Shown here: positions 5,814 to 8,961 of the stretch, in pieces | Position numbering within the stretch: position 1 is the stretch's first letter | How the letters are laid out: each line of letters opens with the position of its first letter | DNA from: Deltaproteobacteria bacterium | GTDB taxonomy: Bacteria; Desulfobacterota; Anaeroferrophillalia; Anaeroferrophillales; Tharpellaceae | Direction of reading: 5' to 3' | Length of the DNA: 8,961 nucleotides | Assembly (NCBI GenBank): GCA_030633185.1 | Contig: DAOVTG010000091.1 | Location: 1 to 8,961, forward strand | Notes under the pieces: generated by a model | The model's input: only the letters and a program-made list of their open reading frames with translations | What the model was told of the DNA's origin: nothing | Database searches by the model: none | Position numbers and translations under genes: made by a program

Positions 5814-5845
5814 TTGGTTCCAAGTTTTTCTCTATCCAGTCTCTT

Positions 5846-6238
5846 TTAACGTTTAGAGAACTGGTAGCGAGCTCGGGCTCCGCGTTGGCCGTACTTTTTG
5901 CGCTCTTTAATTCGCGCATCGCGGGTTACATAGCCCGCCTTCTTTAGTAGTCCACGCAGCTCAGGATCAAACTCCATTAAAGCCTTGGTAATACCATGTC
6001 TTACAGCTCCGGCCTGACCGGCAACACCACCACCCAATACTTTAATCATAAAATCAAACTTATTATCAGACTCGGTTACCGAAAGCGGCTGAAAAACCAT
6101 CTCACGAGCCGTATCCATGGTAAAATAGTCTTCTACCGAGCGGCCGTTTATCTTAATATCGCCACTGCCTTCACTAAGCCAGACCTTGGCAATCGCCGCT
6201 TTTCTCTTACCCGTCGCATAAAACCTTGTCGCTGTCAT
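5846..6238 (-). CDS. rpsI: 30S ribosomal protein S9
   Basis: S9 (uS9) is a small-subunit protein whose extended C-terminal tail reaches the decoding centre and contacts P-site tRNA. The 130-residue sequence shows the family landmarks in order: YATGKRKAAIAKVWL near the N-terminus, GGGVAGQAGAVRHGITKAL (about 69-87), and a basic tail with KERKKYGQRGARARYQFSKR ending in the universally conserved SKR. Length is standard. AAGG lies about eight bases before the ATG. It follows rplM by 66 bp, the classical L13-S9 operon, and is followed by a strong terminator. Confidence 0.98.
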   Translation of the reverse strand: MTATRFYATGKRKAAIAKVWLSEGSGDIKINGRSVEDYFTMDTAREMVFQPLSVTESDNKFDFMIKVLGGGVAGQAGAVRHGITKALMEFDPELRGLLKKAGYVTRDARIKERKKYGQRGARARYQFSKR

Positions 6239-6304
6239 ATCTAAACCTTAAATTATTTAGTTTTCTTATTTATGTAGATTAAGTTTGGTTGGGAAAACCC
6301 TATT

Positions 6305-6733
6305 TTAGAGCTCTCTGGCAACCGGATTCTGAGCCTGATGCTGATGTTCGGAACCGGCATAAATTTTGAGTTTTTTCAACAATTGACGACCCAATTTGTT
6401 CTTTGGCAACATACCTTTGACGGCTGTATTGATAACCTCTTCAGGATTTTTTTCCATCAACTCAGCTGCGGTAATCGATTTGATGCCACCCGGATAACCG
6501 GTATGATGGTAGTAAACTTTGTCTTTAAGCTTGTTACCGGTCAAACGAATATTAGCAGCGTTAACGATAACAACGTAGTCACCGGTATCAACATGAGGAG
6601 TAAAAATTGCTTTATCTTTGCCTCGTAAAATCCTGGCCACCTCGCTGGCCAGACGTCCGAGAACCTGGCCCCGAGCATCAATCAGATGCCATTTCTGCTC
6701 AAATTCCCCGGGTTTCGCCACATAGGTTTTCAT
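6305..6733 (-). CDS. rplM: 50S ribosomal protein L13
   Basis: L13 (uL13) is an early-assembling large-subunit protein that binds 23S rRNA. The 142 residues include WHLIDARGQVLGRLASEVARILRGK in order (16-40), the segment GDYVVIVNAANIRLTGNKLKDKVYYHHTGYPGG (51-83), and the C-terminal MLPKNKLGRQLLKKLKIYAG motif. All are diagnostic. The ATG at 6733 is preceded by GGAG (6745-6748) at a rather long spacing of 11 bases. The leader contains a hairpin followed by six T residues, a possible site of attenuation or L13 autoregulation. Promoter elements lie 109-137 bp upstream, at 6842-6870, next to the end of bioF. Confidence 0.98.
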   Translation of the reverse strand: MKTYVAKPGEFEQKWHLIDARGQVLGRLASEVARILRGKDKAIFTPHVDTGDYVVIVNAANIRLTGNKLKDKVYYHHTGYPGGIKSITAAELMEKNPEEVINTAVKGMLPKNKLGRQLLKKLKIYAGSEHQHQAQNPVAREL

Positions 6734-6750
6734 TATATCAAAATCTCCAG

Positions 6751-6781
6751 AAAAAACAGCCGGTTACATTCCAGCAACCGG
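6751..6781 (-). promoter_or_regulatory. rplM leader hairpin with T tract
   Basis: On the minus strand, CCGGTT and AACCGG pair perfectly around a 10-base loop (6760-6781), followed three bases later by TTTTTT (6751-6756). The ribosome binding site follows at once. The form is that of a weak intrinsic terminator inside the leader, which would permit attenuation. In E. coli, L13 represses its own operon through a leader RNA, but I cannot match this sequence to a described L13 leader class. Confidence 0.5.
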
Positions 6782-6841
6782 ACAACTATCATCACAACCA
6801 CTCAAGCCCCAACCAACAGGGCTGCAAATTTGAAGGGCAGA

Positions 6842-6870
6842 CTTCTAATATACGAGGCCGTTATTGTCAA
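6842..6870 (-). promoter_or_regulatory. Promoter of the rplM-rpsI operon
   Basis: On the minus strand, TTGACA (6865-6870, perfect consensus) and TAGAAG (6842-6847) are 17 bp apart. It lies immediately after the bioF stop codon (6878-6880) and gives a leader of roughly 100 bases containing the hairpin at 6751-6781. It separates the ribosomal protein operon from the biotin genes upstream. No other strong minus-strand promoter is visible in this gap. Confidence 0.65.
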
Positions 6871-6877
6871 GCTCTTT

Positions 6878-8071
6878 TTAAAAATCATTGCGTTTTTCTT
6901 CAAAGAGCTCCAGGACCCGATCAAGATCGGAATATTCCAGATCGGCACTGATAGTTACTCGGAGCAGGGATTGGCCGGGGGCCACCGTCGGCGGACGAAT
7001 CCCCTGGATAAAAACCCCTCTCTCAAGAAACCAGGCACTCAAAGCCATCGTCCGTTGCGGATCACCAACCACTACCGGTACAATCGGGGTCGGGTCGTCA
7101 CGTACGGCAATTTCAAGTCGACGCAGACCTTGTCGAAAATAGTCGGCCAAAGATCTAAGTCTGACTACTCGCTCAGGCTCTTCGGAAAGTAGCTCAATGG
7201 CCGCCAGTGAGGCCCCTAGAGCGGCCGGCGGCAAAGCCGTAGAATATATGAAACTGCGCGCTTTATTGATCAGGTAATCGATAAATTGCGGGGCTCCGGC
7301 AACGTAGGCCCCACAACTGCCCAGCGCCTTACCCAGGGTTCCCATTTGAATATCAAGATCATTAAAATCAAGTCCGAAATGCTCTCCCGAGCCCCGTCCT
7401 CCAGCCCCCAAAACCCCGGTCGCATGAGCATCATCGACCATCATGATGGCGTCATAGCGCCGAGCCAGAGCTGCCACCTCCGGCAACGGCGCGAGATCCC
7501 CATCCATACTGAAAACGCTATCGCTAACAATCAGGCGGCGCCTGAAAGATGTAGCGCTGTTTTTCAAAAGCTTTTCAAGATGTTCGATATCACAGTGCCG
7601 GTAAATTTTGAGCTGAGCCCGGCTCAAACGACAGCCGTCAACAATACTGGCATGATTAAGAGCATCACTGTAGATCACATCGCCGTCACCGACAAGGGTT
7701 GTCAGAAGAGCCAGGTTTGCCACATAACCATTGTTAAAAACCAGGGTTTTCGGGGCTTTTTTAAAAACGGCCAGGGCCTCTTCCAGCTCCACGTGCAAAC
7801 TCATGGTTCCGGAAATCAGACGTGAAGCACCAGCCGAACAGCCGTAATCTTGAGCCGCTTTTTGGGCGGCGGCACGCAGTCTGGGATGGTTGGCAAAACC
7901 AAGATAGTTATTGGAACAAAGCAGAAGAATCGGGCGACCGTCAAGCGTCGTATGGGCCTGCTGCGGCCCACTGAGAGTCCGCAGAAAACGTAATTGCCCA
8001 ACCTCTTTAAGCCCATTAAGCTCGGCCGCCAGAGCGGCGATTACGGACTTTGGCGGTAATTTTCCGTTCAT
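6878..8071 (-). CDS. bioF: 8-amino-7-oxononanoate synthase
   Basis: BioF is the pyridoxal-phosphate enzyme that condenses pimeloyl-ACP (or -CoA) with L-alanine to 8-amino-7-oxononanoate, the first step in building the biotin rings. Evidence includes CSNNYLGFANHPRL (52-65), SAGASRLISGT (79-89), H139 in NHAS, the cofactor-contacting DDAHATG (213-219), and the Schiff-base lysine K248 in MGTLGKALGS. IRPPTVAPGQSLLRVTISA (358-376) is the usual C-terminal substrate signature. The related family members KBL and ALAS are less likely because of the gene context next to bioB. The start at 8071 gives 397 residues, close to the family length. The frame stays open to 8131, but those 20 codons read through the repeat array and lack homology. 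The ribosome binding site is weak (TAGG), and no clear promoter precedes it. Confidence 0.93.
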   Translation of the reverse strand: MNGKLPPKSVIAALAAELNGLKEVGQLRFLRTLSGPQQAHTTLDGRPILLLCSNNYLGFANHPRLRAAAQKAAQDYGCSAGASRLISGTMSLHVELEEALAVFKKAPKTLVFNNGYVANLALLTTLVGDGDVIYSDALNHASIVDGCRLSRAQLKIYRHCDIEHLEKLLKNSATSFRRRLIVSDSVFSMDGDLAPLPEVAALARRYDAIMMVDDAHATGVLGAGGRGSGEHFGLDFNDLDIQMGTLGKALGSCGAYVAGAPQFIDYLINKARSFIYSTALPPAALGASLAAIELLSEEPERVVRLRSLADYFRQGLRRLEIAVRDDPTPIVPVVVGDPQRTMALSAWFLERGVFIQGIRPPTVAPGQSLLRVTISADLEYSDLDRVLELFEEKRNDF

Positions 8072-8111
8072 CAATAAATACCTAATCCGACATAGCCGGA
8101 AGCAAAGGAAC

Positions 8112-8227
8112 GTCGAACTTCCAACATCCAACGTCCAACGTTGAATCGAGACATGCTAGCGCGTCAGATATGACTTTCATCTCTACTTCGACGTTGAATG
8201 TTCAGCGTTGAATGTTCGATGTTCGAC
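8112..8227. repeat. Two opposed arrays of 7-bp repeats
   Basis: The left array (8112-8146) has five heptads on the plus strand: GTCGAAC, TTCCAAC, ATCCAAC, GTCCAAC, GTTGAAT; read on the minus strand most fit GTTSGAN. The right array (8186-8227) has six: CTTCGAC, GTTGAAT, GTTCAGC, GTTGAAT, GTTCGAT, GTTCGAC. The consensus is GTTSRAY. The arrays point in opposite directions, so the whole forms an imperfect inverted repeat with a loop of about 40 bp. It fills most of the 215-bp gap between bioB and bioF. Similar short tandem heptads occur in other environmental proteobacteria and cyanobacteria as far as I recall; no function is known to me. Confidence 0.75.
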
Positions 8228-8286
8228 TGAAAGAACAGTAAAATTAAAGTTTTGACCATTTTGAGTTAAACTTCATTAGTAAGTGC

Positions 8287-8961
8287 CTAACTCGGAATTC
8301 CATCAAACGCAGCCCAGTCATCGAGCAAACGTTGATCATCCTGCCGCTGCCGACCACTTGTGGTCAAATAATTACCGACCATCAAACCATTAGCACCGGC
8401 GGGAAAAAGTAAAGCTTGAAAGTCTCCAAAAGCACGCTGACGACCGCCACAAATACGAATATCACAAGCCGGACACACCAGACGAAACATAGCAATCGTC
8501 AGTAAAGCCTGAAACGGTGTCAAACCCGGCTGATCCGCCAGCGGCGTACCACTTACCGGCTGTAAGAAATTAAGCGGAATTGAGTCAACTTGCAACTCGC
8601 GCAGGGTCAGGGCGAGCTCCACCCGCTGAGCCCAACTCTCACCGAGTCCCATAATACCGCCGCTGCAAACATAGAGACCCGCCTCTTTAGCGGTTTTCAC
8701 GGTGGCCACCGCCTTATCATAATCGTGTGTTGTGCAAATTTGTGAAAAAAAACTGCGGGCCGTCTCAAGATTATGATGATAATGCTTTAAACCTGCCTGA
8801 CGATAACGACTGGCTGTGACCGCATCGAGAAAACCCAATGAAGCACAGGGAGCCATTTTCTGTTCCCCGATCTTTTTCAGCATTGCCATAATTTCAGCCT
8901 GCTCAATCAAATCATCAACTGCCGTCCCGCTGGTCACTATCGAAAAATTTTCAACCCCGCA
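8287..8961 (-). CDS. bioB: Biotin synthase (radical SAM), 5' end outside the window
   Basis: BioB inserts sulfur into dethiobiotin, the last step of biotin synthesis. The fragment of 224 residues covers the later two thirds of the TIM barrel; the radical-SAM CxxxCxxC motif lies outside the window. Landmarks are FSIVTSGTAVDD (6-17), APCASLGFL (37-45), GLKHYHHNLET (57-67), YVCSGGIMGLGES (97-109), NFLQPVSGTPLA (131-142) and NGLMVGNYLTTSGR (191-204). Of the E. coli [2Fe-2S] ligands, C128, C188 and R260 correspond to C39, C99 and R169, but the C97 position is serine (S7). Extra cysteines occur at 1, 163, 166 and 171. The GTG at 8935-8937 is not the start, because homology continues to the window edge. 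Identity is firm; the auxiliary cluster type is uncertain. Confidence 0.95.
   Translation of the reverse strand, partial: CGVENFSIVTSGTAVDDLIEQAEIMAMLKKIGEQKMAPCASLGFLDAVTASRYRQAGLKHYHHNLETARSFFSQICTTHDYDKAVATVKTAKEAGLYVCSGGIMGLGESWAQRVELALTLRELQVDSIPLNFLQPVSGTPLADQPGLTPFQALLTIAMFRLVCPACDIRICGGRQRAFGDFQALLFPAGANGLMVGNYLTTSGRQRQDDQRLLDDWAAFDGIPS

Noticed and set aside
8072..8131. Longer bioF start at 8131
   Set aside because: The 20 extra codons run through the heptad array and flank, and the family N-terminus begins near MNGKLPPK.
8935..8937. GTG as the start of bioB
   Set aside because: Biotin synthase homology continues upstream (CGVENFSI) to the window edge, and the SAM cluster motif is still missing, so the gene is simply cut.

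Overview
The window looks like part of a chromosome from an anaerobic deltaproteobacterium (Desulfobacterota/Desulfuromonadota type). Three things point that way: the rplM-rpsI-argC order, which I remember from Geobacter-like genomes; an etfB of the Fix/ETF type; and dispersed palindromic repeats built around a CGTAAAAAGTC end motif, which I associate with this group. This is inference from memory, not a database match. All housekeeping genes lie on the minus strand. The only plus-strand genes are in a small accessory island.

Layout from left to right. (1) 1-534: the first 178 residues of etfB (minus), cut by the window edge. (2) 550-2198: an accessory island between two direct copies of a palindromic element of about 150 bp (550-700 and 2049-2198). 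It holds a yefM-yoeB toxin-antitoxin pair (plus) with a good promoter and a probable operator, the 3' remnant of a GNAT acetyltransferase joined to the end of yoeB, and a 72-residue protein of unknown function with an Asp/His-rich tail (minus). (3) 2227-2465: a non-coding element made of four alternating copies of a motif close to GGGGTCAAATCTTGACA. (4) 2483-5758: argC, ilvB and ilvN (minus), arginine and branched-chain amino acid synthesis. (5) 5846-6733: rpsI and rplM (minus) with a promoter and a leader hairpin. A terminator-like hairpin separates rpsI from argC. (6) 6878-8961: bioF and the last 224 residues of bioB (minus), separated by a 215-bp gap with two oppositely oriented arrays of 7-bp repeats.

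How the genes work together. IlvB and IlvN form acetohydroxyacid synthase, and ArgC makes N-acetylglutamate semialdehyde. ArgC, IlvB and IlvN are closely spaced and probably co-transcribed, at least partly by read-through from the ribosomal protein operon. BioB and BioF are the last and first steps of the biotin ring pathway. The YefM-YoeB pair is a self-regulating module and probably stabilises the island.

The most interesting parts are the repeats and the toxin/GNAT junction. The two palindromic elements differ by compensated base changes in their main stem, and the remaining mismatches become G.U pairs on the minus strand, which suggests selection for a folded RNA. The yoeB stop codon sits in TTTTGA, where a +1 slip would continue into the GNAT frame. 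BioB has a serine at the usual [2Fe-2S] ligand position and three unusual cysteines near the conserved arginine.
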